Assembly (NCBI GenBank): GCA_964528575.1
Contig: CAZGTQ010000441.1
Span: 1-16,473, forward strand
Origin: CAZGTQ01 sp964528575
Lineage (GTDB): Bacteria; Planctomycetota; UBA1135; GCA-002686595
Reading direction: 5' to 3'
Length of the DNA: 16,473 bases
The position numbers and the translations under genes were made by a program. Positions 8,401 to 14,509 of the stretch are shown here, piece after piece (positions within the stretch are counted from its first letter, which is position 1; every line of letters begins with the position of its first letter). The notes below the pieces were generated by a model. The model searched no databases and was not told the origin of the DNA. It saw nothing but the letters and a program-made list of their open reading frames with translations.

Positions 8401-8798
8401 AGGTAGCACGTCGCGTCGTAGTCGAGCGCGTCGTCGCCGTGCACGCGCAGCTCGACGATCGTGTCCTCGATGCGGCCGAGCGGGCGCCAGCGCGCTTCCA
8501 CGCCGTACTTGCCGATCCACGTGCGCTCGAGGTCCGGCCCGGCGTCGCCCGGGCCGAGCGCGAGCAGCTCGTCCTCCGGCGGGTGCGGCGTGCGCAGGTC
8601 GTCCTGGTCGTGGCCGGCGTACGGGAACGGCGAGAGCAGGTACCAGTCGCCCCAGCTCATGTCCGTGCGCATCAGCTTCGCGAGCATCGTGTCGCGCGTC
8701 GCCTCGCGCGTCTCGAGCCGCTCGTAGGGGACGCCGGCGATCGTGCGGTCGGCCGCGGGACCTTGCAGCGCGGCCAGCGTGAACAAGAGAGCGATCAT
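5454..8798 (-). CDS. Exported fusion: PA14-like, sorbosone-dehydrogenase-type propeller, ThuA, DUF1080
   Basis: 1114 residues. Domains in order: a short signal-like N-terminus (MIALLFTLAALQG, lacking the usual positive charges). Residues 90-210 are a PA14/carbohydrate-binding-like beta domain (GSDDGLRVWLDGRLVHD). Residues 240-580 are a beta-propeller of the PVC dehydrogenase/sorbosone-dehydrogenase type (GLHEPLG, LVDVDGDDRADL, GNYHEFAFGP, GGLRSPNGFG). Residues 688-910 are a ThuA-like domain (GFSHPVV, GGGFVGIHSATDTWYE, GHPWHQ, LGHRP). Residues 922-1114 are DUF1080/3-keto-disaccharide hydrolase (VVLFDGS, NSGVYLQDRYEVQILDS, PIRLQDHGDRVRFRNVWI). The start ATG overlaps the upstream cytochrome stop as ATGA, with GGAGGTGA six bases before it, so translation is coupled. 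Likely role: periplasmic sugar oxidation and keto-glycoside cleavage; the substrate is inferred only at class level. Confidence 0.9.
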   Translation of the reverse strand: MIALLFTLAALQGPAADRTIAGVPYERLETREATRDTMLAKLMRTDMSWGDWYLLSPFPYAGHDQDDLRTPHPPEDELLALGPGDAGPDLERTWIGKYGVEARWRPLGRIEDTIVELRVHGDDALDYDATCYLWGTIELGAARSVDMTMGSDDGLRVWLDGRLVHDLDVARGLDPESDRVRFDFHEGVNHVVVKVSNGAGGWGFQINAANKLDPLVDAQLQYWLDRDFPPSPERRAWRATTVPVPEDVVLEVGGLALLGDGRPVVTTRRGDVFLVEGAYAEPPTQATFTRFATGLHEPLGAAVRADADGEAVYAVQRGELTRLVDVDGDDRADLYETFCDDWGVSGNYHEFAFGPKFDAEGNAWVSLNVGFCGSLGKSIVPYRGWALKITPDGERIAVCGGLRSPNGFGEYEGEMFYVDNQGDWVATNKLAHLAPGSWHGHPSSLRWYEEHEEGDAPPPVQPPAVWFPYRKMGQSTADVVRDETGGAFGPFAGQLLVGDQMHASVMRVDLEQVNGHWQGACFPFLEQLDCGVNRLVFAPDGSLFVGQTDRGWGSLGRKRYGLQRVVWTGETPFALRTMRARENGFVLSFTADVDAASALDPASYRMTSYTYEHHADYGAPEDDTLELELVPTLVGPREVHLAVSPLRAGHVHELHASVRSAAGEELMHGRAYYTLVEVPGSGGSPQTPRVLFLTRSAGFSHPVVTRSGDALALAEEQLVDAAKGRFVVDATQDVGAISAENLARYDAVAFYTTGELPIPDEGRDALFDFVRRGGGFVGIHSATDTWYEEPRYVELIGGSFDGHPWHQKVAVRVERGAHPATAHLGAVFEITDEIYQHRAFSRERVHVLLSLDPSSVEIERGKRSDGDYALAWCREYGDGRVFYTALGHRPTVWRDARFLRHVLGALEWATGGADWSPPAPEGAVVLFDGSKELGTSAWRHRDGSDARWTLGGGGFEVEPGKGDLLSRESFGDFRMHLEFRLPAFTESGHAANSGVYLQDRYEVQILDSRAAEPPGTADCGALYDLVPPATNAARAPQEWQSFDVFFRAARWNPDGTRAEPARVTLYHNGLLVHDDVAISSSTGGGQPEESSPGPIRLQDHGDRVRFRNVWIVPQ

Positions 8799-11524
8799 CG
8801 CGTCACCTCCACGGCGAACGAGAGCGGGTCGGATCCCAGCGGAACGATGCGCACCATGCCGTCGTCGACGCGGCCCGTGCAGCCGCCGAGCGCGACGAAG
8901 CGCTCGCCGTCGGCGAGCCGCATCCACGCCGAGCTCCCGTCCGCCGGCGCGTCGAGCTGGAACGTGCGCCGGAAGAGCACGCCGCCGCTCGGATAGGGCG
9001 CGAGCGACTCGCGCACGTGCACGTCGCCGAGCGCGTAGCGCAGCGTCGGAGCGCCCGCGTCGTCGAGCGCGTAGCCGCGGAAGCGCCCCGCGCTCGCGGG
9101 CCACGGATCGGGGCGCGTGGCGGCGACGACGAGCGCGGGGCCCGGCGGCGCCTTCCACGCGACGGGGCCGCGCCCGCCGGTCACGCTGCCGCCGCGGCCG
9201 GCCCACGCGCCCGACGCGTTCAGGAACGCGCCGCTCCAGGCGTCGACGAGGCGCGCGTTCTCGGCGTCGAACGCGAAGTGCAACCCCGCGGGGAAGCCGA
9301 TCGCGATCCCGCGGCTGCCGGCGCCCTCGAGGAACGTGCGGAAGACGCGCGGGCGCTCGCCGACGTCGAGCTGCATCCCGCTCGCGCTCGCGATGCCCTC
9401 GGGCGGCGGCATCGACCCGCCGAGCGTGAACCACGCCCACAGCGCGTCGGCCTGCGCGTACGCGTCGCCGCCGAGCACGTGCTCGAAGCTGTTCAGCCCG
9501 CCGGTGCCCATCGCGGGCATGCGCGTGCCCGGCTTGAAGCGCGCCGGGTCCTGCATGTAGAGCCGGTACCACGGGTAGCGCAGCCGCTCGGCGAACGCGG
9601 TCATGTCGACGCCGGCGTTGCCGCCCGAGCGGTCGCCGAAGCGGTGGCACGAGATGCAGTTCATCCCGCTCTCGCCCGCGAGCAGCCGGCCCGCGCGCAC
9701 GCGCTCGTCGGTCACGCGCGGCTCGTCGGGCGGCGCTCCGTCGGTGCGCACGCCGTCGAGCGCCGCGAGCCCGCGCACGAGCGCGTCGTGGCGGTCGTCC
9801 GGGAAACGCGGCATGCGCGCCGCCATGTGCGGGCGCGCGACGCCCGCGCCGGAGAGCACCGCGCGGATCCAGCTCGGCTCGAGCTTCGTGCCGACGCCGG
9901 ACAGATCCGGCGGCAAGCGGCCTTCGTCTCCGAGCTCGACCTCGTCGCCCGTCGTGACGAAGTATGCGCGCAGGTCGTCGGACGGCCCGCCCTCGCCGGC
10001 GCGCGCGTGGCACGCGAGGCACGAGAGCGCGTCGAGCGCGACCCGCGCGGCGTCGGCGGGCGCGGGCGCGTGCGGACCCTCGCGCACGCGCGCGAGCGCG
10101 AGCTCGAGCGCCGAGCGGTCGGCCGGCGCGAGCGCGTAGCGCGGCACCTCGCCCGCGGGCGCGTCCGGCGCGAGGCAGCCGCGGCCCGCCGCGAGCTCGG
10201 CGAGCGGCGGCGCGCTCGGCGTGCTCGGCGTGCTCCGCGCGCTCGGCGTGCTCGGCGCTGCGACGAGCGCGCGCGCCCCGTCCGCGGCCGCGAGCGGCAC
10301 GTGGCACGCTTCGCAGCCGCGCTCGATCCACGCGCCGGCGCCGCGCTCGGCGAGCGCGTCGTCGAGCTCGCTCGCAGTCGACGGCGCGCCCCACGCGCCG
10401 ACGAGGTACGCCGCGATCGAGCGCGCTTCGCGCGGCGCGAGGCGCAGGTCGGGCATGCGGCCGGAGGGGAACGCGGCGAGCGGGTCGGCGAGCAGCGCCG
10501 CCAGCGAGCGCTCGTCGTAGCGGCCCGCGAGCTCGCCGAACGGCGCGCGCGGCGGCGCCGACGGCAGGACGTCGGGGAGCTGCGCCGCGCCGAAGACGAC
10601 GGCGGGGGAGGCGAGCGCGCCGTGGCACGCGACGCAGCCGACGGTGTGGTAGAGCGTGCGGCCGCGCTCGGCGTCGCCGTGCGCCGCGCTCGCGGGCTCG
10701 GGCTGCGAGGCCGAGGCGGCCGCTGCGCGCGTCGTGCGCGCGAGGAAGTGAGCGATCGCTTCAGCGTCGCCGTGGTCGCGCTCGGTGTGCGCGAACAGGT
10801 CGGGCATCGGGCTCGTCGCGCGCACGCCGTGCGGATCGGCGATCCACGAGGAGAGCCAGTCGACGCTCGCGCCGCGCGCGGCGAGAAGCAGGTCGGGCGC
10901 GTCGCGGCGCTCGAGCGCGGAGCCCGGCGGCGGAGCGTGGCAGCCGGTGCAGCCGAGCTCGGCGAGCAGCACGCGGCCCCGGCGCTCGGCGCGCGCGTGC
11001 GCGATCCGATCCGCGTCGGCCGGAGCGGGGCGCACGCGCGCTGCCGCGAGCGGCTCCTCGAGGAAGCCGACGCCGCCCTCGAGCTCGAGCTCCCACGACG
11101 TGACCAGGCGCACCGGGCCGTCGCCGGCGCGGCGCAGCTCGACCTCGAGCTCGTGCTCGCCGGGCTCGAGCGCGACGACGCCGCTCGTCGCGTGCGCGCC
11201 GGCCGCGCTCGTCCGCTCGCCCAGCCGCAGCGTCGCGGTGCCGCCGTCGCAGCGCGCGTGGAACGCGTAGCGCCCGGGCCAGTCGATCACGACGTGCGTG
11301 CGCCAGGTCGCGACGAGATCGGCGGGGGCGACGTGCGGGTGCGGCGACTCGCCGGCGGCGAGAGCGATCGAGGCGCGCGCGACGTGGTCGACGACGGGCG
11401 CGCCGCCGGCGCCGCGGTACTCGACGACGAAGCCGGCGTCCGCGGCCTGGGGCGGCGCACCGGCGGAGGACGGCGCCGCCGGGAGCAGGGCGGCGAGGAG
11501 CGCCGCGAGGGGGGCACTGCGCAT
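8795..11524 (-). CDS. Exported pentaheme cytochrome c with PA14-like N-terminus
   Basis: 909 residues. A signal peptide covers about 1-22 (hydrophobic 6-16, SSAG). Residues 30-150 form a PA14-like beta domain. Five CxxCH heme sites follow: CTGCH (192-196), CVACH (297-301), CEACH (404-408), CLACH (502-506) and CISCH (623-627). Distal methionine candidates are visible for four: MPDL at 240, MPDL at 357, MPRF at 571 and MPAM at 669. No methionine lies between heme 3 and heme 4. Residues 424-440 are a Ser/Thr/Pro-rich linker (APSTPSARSTPSTPSAPP). The last 230 residues are beta-rich without heme sites. The gene is followed by, and overlaps by 4 bp, the dehydrogenase/ThuA/DUF1080 fusion, for which it is the likely electron acceptor. 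The start ATG (11522-11524) lacks a Shine-Dalgarno and abuts a hairpin. Confidence 0.9.
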   Translation of the reverse strand: MRSAPLAALLAALLPAAPSSAGAPPQAADAGFVVEYRGAGGAPVVDHVARASIALAAGESPHPHVAPADLVATWRTHVVIDWPGRYAFHARCDGGTATLRLGERTSAAGAHATSGVVALEPGEHELEVELRRAGDGPVRLVTSWELELEGGVGFLEEPLAAARVRPAPADADRIAHARAERRGRVLLAELGCTGCHAPPPGSALERRDAPDLLLAARGASVDWLSSWIADPHGVRATSPMPDLFAHTERDHGDAEAIAHFLARTTRAAAASASQPEPASAAHGDAERGRTLYHTVGCVACHGALASPAVVFGAAQLPDVLPSAPPRAPFGELAGRYDERSLAALLADPLAAFPSGRMPDLRLAPREARSIAAYLVGAWGAPSTASELDDALAERGAGAWIERGCEACHVPLAAADGARALVAAPSTPSARSTPSTPSAPPLAELAAGRGCLAPDAPAGEVPRYALAPADRSALELALARVREGPHAPAPADAARVALDALSCLACHARAGEGGPSDDLRAYFVTTGDEVELGDEGRLPPDLSGVGTKLEPSWIRAVLSGAGVARPHMAARMPRFPDDRHDALVRGLAALDGVRTDGAPPDEPRVTDERVRAGRLLAGESGMNCISCHRFGDRSGGNAGVDMTAFAERLRYPWYRLYMQDPARFKPGTRMPAMGTGGLNSFEHVLGGDAYAQADALWAWFTLGGSMPPPEGIASASGMQLDVGERPRVFRTFLEGAGSRGIAIGFPAGLHFAFDAENARLVDAWSGAFLNASGAWAGRGGSVTGGRGPVAWKAPPGPALVVAATRPDPWPASAGRFRGYALDDAGAPTLRYALGDVHVRESLAPYPSGGVLFRRTFQLDAPADGSSAWMRLADGERFVALGGCTGRVDDGMVRIVPLGSDPLSFAVEVTR
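8799..8812 (-). promoter_or_regulatory. Coupled start site inside the cytochrome gene end
   Basis: On the minus strand GGAGGTGACGCG precedes the ATG of the fusion gene, and the ATG shares bases with the TGA of the cytochrome gene (8795-8797). The strong site and the 4-bp overlap argue that the two proteins are made together. Confidence 0.75.
10214..10258. repeat. 9-bp tandem repeat coding the cytochrome linker
   Basis: Five units of GCTCGGCGT or near variants (10214-10222, 10223-10231, 10232-10240, 10241-10249, 10250-10258). On the coding (minus) strand they encode APS, TPS, ARS, TPS, TPS: a flexible linker between the third and fourth heme domains. The repeat length, a multiple of three, allows expansion without frameshift. 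Confidence 0.85.
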
Positions 11525-11545
11525 CCGCGCACCATACCGGCGCGG
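11525..11545 (-). promoter_or_regulatory. Hairpin abutting the cytochrome start codon
   Basis: On the minus strand CCGCGC and GCGCGG pair across a 9-base loop, with the stem ending directly at the ATG, in the place where a Shine-Dalgarno would be. No purine-rich site is visible. It may modulate translation or simply reflect GC-rich sequence in this 37-bp gap after rimK. Confidence 0.3.
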
Positions 11546-11561
11546 CGGTCGGGCGGCTCGA

Positions 11562-12464
11562 TCAGGCCTTGATGTTGTCCCGGTTCGGGCCCCGGCCGGC
11601 GTTGGCCTCGATGTACTTGACGATGCGGCCGGCGACGTCGAGCCCGGTCGACGTCTCGATCCCTTCGAGGCCGGGGGAGGAGTTGACCTCCATCACGACC
11701 GGGCCGTGGTTCGAGCGCAGCATGTCGACGCCGCACACGCGCAGGCCCATCGCCTTGGCCGAGCGGACGGCGGTGCTGCGCTCCTCGGGCGTCAGCTTGA
11801 TGCGGTTCGCCGTCCCGCCGCGGTGCAGGTTCGAGCGGAACTCGCCGGGCGCGCCCTGGCGCAGCATCGACGCGACGATCTTGTCGCCGACGACGAACGC
11901 GCGGATGTCCGCTCCGCCCGCCTCCTTGATGAACTCCTGCACGAGGATGTTCGCGTCGAGCCCGCGGAACGCCTCGATGACCGACTCGGCCGCCTTGGCG
12001 GTCTCGCACAGCACGACGCCGATGCCCTGCGTGCCCTCGAGCAGCTTGACGACGAGCGGCGCGCCTCCGACGAGCTCGAGCAAGCCCGCCACGTCCTTGG
12101 TCGAGTGCGCGAAGCCCGTCACCGGCAGGCCGATGCCGCGGCGCGAGAGGAGCTGGAGCGAGCGCAGCTTGTCGCGCGACCGCGCGATCGCCTGCGACTC
12201 GTTGACCGAGTACGTGCCCATCATCTCGAACTGGCGCACGACCGCCGTCCCGTAGAACGTCTTCGACGCCCCGATACGCGGGATCACCGCGTCGACGACC
12301 AGCGGCTGGCCCTGGTAGATCACCTGGGGCCGGTGCGACGCGATGTTCATGTAGCAGCGCAGGTAGTCGACGACGAGCGCGTCGTGGCCGGCGGCCTCGA
12401 TCGCCTCCTTGAGGCGACGCGTCGAGTACAGGCTGCTCTTGCGCGAGAGGATGGCGATTCTCAT
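11562..12464 (-). CDS. rimK: RimK-type ATP-grasp ligase (ribosomal protein S6 glutamate ligase)
   Basis: 300 residues, the same length as the well-known enterobacterial RimK. RimK adds glutamate residues to the C-terminus of ribosomal protein S6 with ATP, and related enzymes make poly-alpha-glutamate. Visible motifs: MRIAILSRKSSLYST at the start, SRDKLRSLQLL with Lys99, the ATP-binding loop VVKLLEGTQGIGVVLCE (138-154), QEFI with Glu177, DIRAFVVGDKIVASM (186-200), the substrate loop FRSNLHRGG (209-217) and the metal-binding end GVDMLRSNHGPVVMEVNSSP (245-264, Glu259, Asn261). The start ATG (12462-12464) is preceded by GGAAGGAG, with a short 3-base spacer. It is upstream of, and on the same strand as, the cytochrome gene 37 bp away, though a shared function is not obvious. 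No S6 or S6-associated peptidase gene is in the window. Confidence 0.93.
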   Translation of the reverse strand: MRIAILSRKSSLYSTRRLKEAIEAAGHDALVVDYLRCYMNIASHRPQVIYQGQPLVVDAVIPRIGASKTFYGTAVVRQFEMMGTYSVNESQAIARSRDKLRSLQLLSRRGIGLPVTGFAHSTKDVAGLLELVGGAPLVVKLLEGTQGIGVVLCETAKAAESVIEAFRGLDANILVQEFIKEAGGADIRAFVVGDKIVASMLRQGAPGEFRSNLHRGGTANRIKLTPEERSTAVRSAKAMGLRVCGVDMLRSNHGPVVMEVNSSPGLEGIETSTGLDVAGRIVKYIEANAGRGPNRDNIKA

Positions 12465-12733
12465 GGGCTCCTTCCGAAGGAAGCGGACAGGAGCCTACTG
12501 CGCACCGCGCGTGCCGCAACCGAATCGCGCGACGCGGCGGCGAGCGGCGCTGCGCGGGCGGGGGAAACGGAGTCGGGAGCAGGTTCTCGTCTCCCATGGA
12601 GACTGGTCCCCTTCAGAGCATTGAGTCGACCGGCGACTTCGGCGCGGCTGGAACGTTCTGCCGCGTGCTCACTCCTCGTCGGACGTCGGCCAGGGCCGAT
12701 CTCTCGGCTCCCGCGGCGTTCGGGGATCGCAGT

Positions 12734-12759
12734 CGCGAGGGACCATCCGGTCCCGCGCG
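12734..12759. other. Hairpin in the divergent gap
   Basis: CGCG, an A-G mismatch, GGGACC, loop ATCC, GGTCCC, then CGCG forms a 10-bp stem with one internal mismatch. It would be stable in RNA from either strand. No U-tract follows on either side, so a terminator role is uncertain. Confidence 0.5.
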
Positions 12760-13282
12760 GCCCTACGACACGCCCCACGGACGCGATCTTTCGCAGGGCA
12801 ACCCGCGCTCACGCCTAGCCCTCCCAGTTTCGCTCTTCCGGGACGGCGCTTCCTCGGGTGTGGCCCGTCTTGCGAGTTTGCATCATCGGTCGACCTCACG
12901 GGCCGCGATCCGCCCGTGATGGCTCTCCTGAGGTTCTCGTGCCCGCGCTTGCGGCGCCTTGCGCGGTCGCTCGCCGTTCGCGCACGCGCCGGACCGTCGT
13001 CCGAGCGCGCCCGCTCCGGGCGCCGCGCCGCGCGCGCCTGGGCCACGCCACGCCCTCCGCGCTCGCCCGCTCCGCCGAGCATCCGCTGCATGAGCGGAGC
13101 TCGCGTCACGAACAGACGCCGGAGACGCTGCGGCCACGCGCGCACCGCCTTCCAGAGCTTTCCCCGCGCCCGGAGCGGACCGCGGTTCCCCGCGCTCCTG
13201 CCCTCCTGGGGTTCGCACGACCGGCGTTCCAATGCCGCCGTGCGTCCGCTTCAGGGCCTTCCTCCCCGGCACGCAGTGCCTC

Positions 13283-13300
13283 GAGGCCTTGGACGGCCTC
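13283..13300. other. Hairpin in the divergent gap
   Basis: GAGGCC, a 6-base loop TTGGAC, then GGCCTC: a perfect 6-bp stem. Together with 13355-13374 it is one of two hairpins about 70 bases apart in the C/T-rich part of the gap. Confidence 0.45.
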
Positions 13301-13354
13301 CGGTTGCTCTCCTAGGCTTTTCCCCTCTAGGGCGTTCCCCTCCACCGCACCGGA

Positions 13355-13374
13355 CCGTGGCTTTCGTCCCACGG
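13355..13374. other. Hairpin in the divergent gap
   Basis: CCGTGG, an 8-base loop CTTTCGTC, then CCACGG. Two more G-C pairs can form outside it if one A is bulged. Confidence 0.45.
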
Positions 13375-13488
13375 CCCTCCTCCTACGCGCTTCCCACGCC
13401 CTGGCCCGTCGGCTGCCGGCGCGCGGCGCCCTGGAGTCTCGGGTGACGGCGGAATCGGCTTGCCGTCTCCGGCTGCCGGCCCTTCTGA

Positions 13489-13517
13489 GGTTCGCGACCT
13501 CGCGGTCGCTGAGAACC
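13489..13517. other. Bulged hairpin in the divergent gap
   Basis: GGTTC plus GCGACC, loop TCGC, GGTCGC, a three-base TGA bulge, then GAACC: an 11-bp stem with one bulge. A stem interrupted by a defined bulge is more typical of a functional RNA or protein-binding element than of random GC-rich DNA. Confidence 0.5.
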
Positions 13518-13535
13518 CTTGCTCCCGACTCCGTG

Positions 13536-13565
13536 TTCTCAAAGATCCCCTTCTCGAAGATCCCC
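13536..13565. repeat. 15-bp tandem duplication
   Basis: TTCTCAAAGATCCCC (13536-13550) is followed at once by TTCTCGAAGATCCCC (13551-13565), one mismatch. It lies 180 bp upstream of the NYN gene and could be a pair of protein-binding sites or a replication-slippage product. Confidence 0.75.
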
Positions 13566-13656
13566 TCTCGCGAGGACGTCCGCATGCTAGCGTCGATCCC
13601 TCGACCGCGCCGGAAGCGCAAAGACCTTTCCGGCGGCTTTTCGAGCCAATTCAGCG

Positions 13657-13710
13657 CTCTCCACCGCGTTCCCACAGGTTCTCCACCGCCTGTCCACGAA
13701 ACTGTCCACG
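13657..13710 (+). repeat. Array of five phased CCAC elements, DnaA-box or iteron-like
   Basis: Five 9-mers in one orientation: CTCTCCACC (13657), GTTCCCACA (13668), TTCTCCACC (13679), CTGTCCACG (13690) and CTGTCCACG (13702). Their CCAC cores start at 13661, 13672, 13683, 13694 and 13706, intervals of 11, 11, 11 and 12, about one helical turn. They match the high-GC DnaA box TTGTCCACA at 6 to 7 of 9 positions. The array ends 34 bp before the NYN start codon. It may be an operator array, iterons or weak DnaA sites; no replication genes are nearby. Confidence 0.5.
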
Positions 13711-13744
13711 GCCCGCTTCACCGACCGTTCGTTCCGGCCCGTTC

Positions 13745-14503
13745 ATGAGCGACCTCGACCCGCAGCGCATCGCCGTCTTCTTCGACCTCGACAACCTCGC
13801 GCTCGGCGTGCGCGAGGCGGATTACCCGCCGTTCGACGTCGGGCTCGTGCTCGGACGGTTGCTCGAGAAGGGCAACGTCATCGTCAAGAAGGCTTACGCC
13901 GACTGGGAGCGCTGGTCGTCGTACAAGCGCGCGTTCCACGAGGCCGCGGTCGAGATGACCGACATCCCGCGCACCGGCATGTCGGGCAAGAACAGCGCCG
14001 ACATCAAGATGGTCGTCGACGCGATGGAGCTGTCGTACGCGAAACCGCACCTCGACGCGTTCGCGCTGATCTCCGGCGACTCCGACTTCTCGCCGCTCGT
14101 GTCGAAGCTGCGCGAGAACGGCAAGTACACGATCGGCATGGGCGTGAAGAAGAGCACCAGCCGACTGCTCATCGGCAACTGCGACGAGTTCGTCTACTAC
14201 GACGACCTCGTGCGCCAGACGGGCAAGGCGCTGCCGCGGCTCGACCAGATGCCCGAGCTCAAGCGCGAGGCGTTCCGCCAGCTCATCGAGGCCGCGACCG
14301 CGCTCGCGCGCGACGATCGCGAGCTGCACAGCTCGCTCGTCAAGGACACGATGAAGCGCAAGCAGCCGCAGTTCAACGAGGAGTACTACGGGTACAACTC
14401 GTTCAGCCGATTGCTCGAGGACGCACAGCGCTCGGGCATCGTCCGCCTGCGCAAGGACGAGCGCAGCGGCACCTACGTGATCGACGAAGTGCTCGAGGGA
14501 TAG
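13745..14503 (+). CDS. NYN (PIN-like) domain protein with C-terminal OST-HTH/LOTUS domain
   Basis: 252 residues from ATG 13745. NYN domains are PIN-fold, metal-dependent RNases; LOTUS/OST-HTH domains bind RNA. Acidic residues expected at the active site are visible: Asp14 and Asn17 in VFFDLDN (11-17), Asp87 in NSADIKMVVDAMEL (83-96), and Asp112 and Asp114 in LISGDSDFSPLVSKLRENGK (108-127). Residues 172-248 match an OST-HTH domain (FRQLIEAATALARDD, HSSLVKDTMKRKQPQF, YGYNSFSRLLEDAQRSGIV). This combination is known in bacterial Maelstrom/LabA-like proteins. The frame extends upstream to 13460 but that part is not protein-like, and the domain starts directly at residue 8. No Shine-Dalgarno is clear. 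It is preceded by the phased array and converges on the next gene 6 bp away. Confidence 0.9.
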   Translation: MSDLDPQRIAVFFDLDNLALGVREADYPPFDVGLVLGRLLEKGNVIVKKAYADWERWSSYKRAFHEAAVEMTDIPRTGMSGKNSADIKMVVDAMELSYAKPHLDAFALISGDSDFSPLVSKLRENGKYTIGMGVKKSTSRLLIGNCDEFVYYDDLVRQTGKALPRLDQMPELKREAFRQLIEAATALARDDRELHSSLVKDTMKRKQPQFNEEYYGYNSFSRLLEDAQRSGIVRLRKDERSGTYVIDEVLEG

Positions 14504-14509
14504 CGAGGG

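Larger units (their letters stand above)
12465..13744. other. 1.28-kb divergent gap without a convincing gene
   Basis: This is the longest stretch without a recognisable gene, between the divergent starts of rimK and the NYN gene. Open frames exist on both strands but their translations are arginine/serine/proline-rich and resemble no family. The plus strand is C/T-rich, especially 13180-13440. It contains several GC-rich hairpins (12589-12603, 12734-12759, 13283-13300, 13355-13374, 13489-13517), a 15-bp tandem duplication (13536-13565) and an 11-bp phased array (13657-13710). I see none of the hallmark sequences of RNase P RNA, tmRNA or SRP RNA. It may hold long leaders, a non-coding RNA or decayed genes. 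Confidence 0.6.

Noticed and set aside
5499..8996. 1165-residue plus-strand open frame
   Set aside because: It is antisense to the fusion gene, rich in Arg/Ala/Val/His without domains, and produced by the high GC3 of the real gene. Other long antisense frames (990-2702, 2694-4253, 9017-11572, 14403-16049, 3679-8520) were dropped for the same reason.
8799..10628. N-terminal extension of the fusion protein frame
   Set aside because: The upstream part overlaps the cytochrome gene, is arginine-rich and has no domain; the ATGA overlap with a strong Shine-Dalgarno fixes the start at 8798.
13657..13710. Chromosomal replication origin
   Set aside because: The boxes match DnaA consensus only at 6-7 of 9 positions and no dnaA, dnaN, rpmH, gidA or parAB gene is present. 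Reported as an array of unknown role.
12465..13744. RNase P RNA, tmRNA, SRP RNA or tRNA in the gap
   Set aside because: I looked for the conserved core sequences and CCA-type ends on both strands and saw none; a covariance-model search was not possible here.
12858..13748. 296-residue plus-strand frame across the gap
   Set aside because: The translation is Arg/Pro/Ser-rich with no recognisable fold, and it ends across the NYN start in another frame. Minus-strand frames at 12669-13232, 12883-13272 and 13106-13675 were equally unconvincing.
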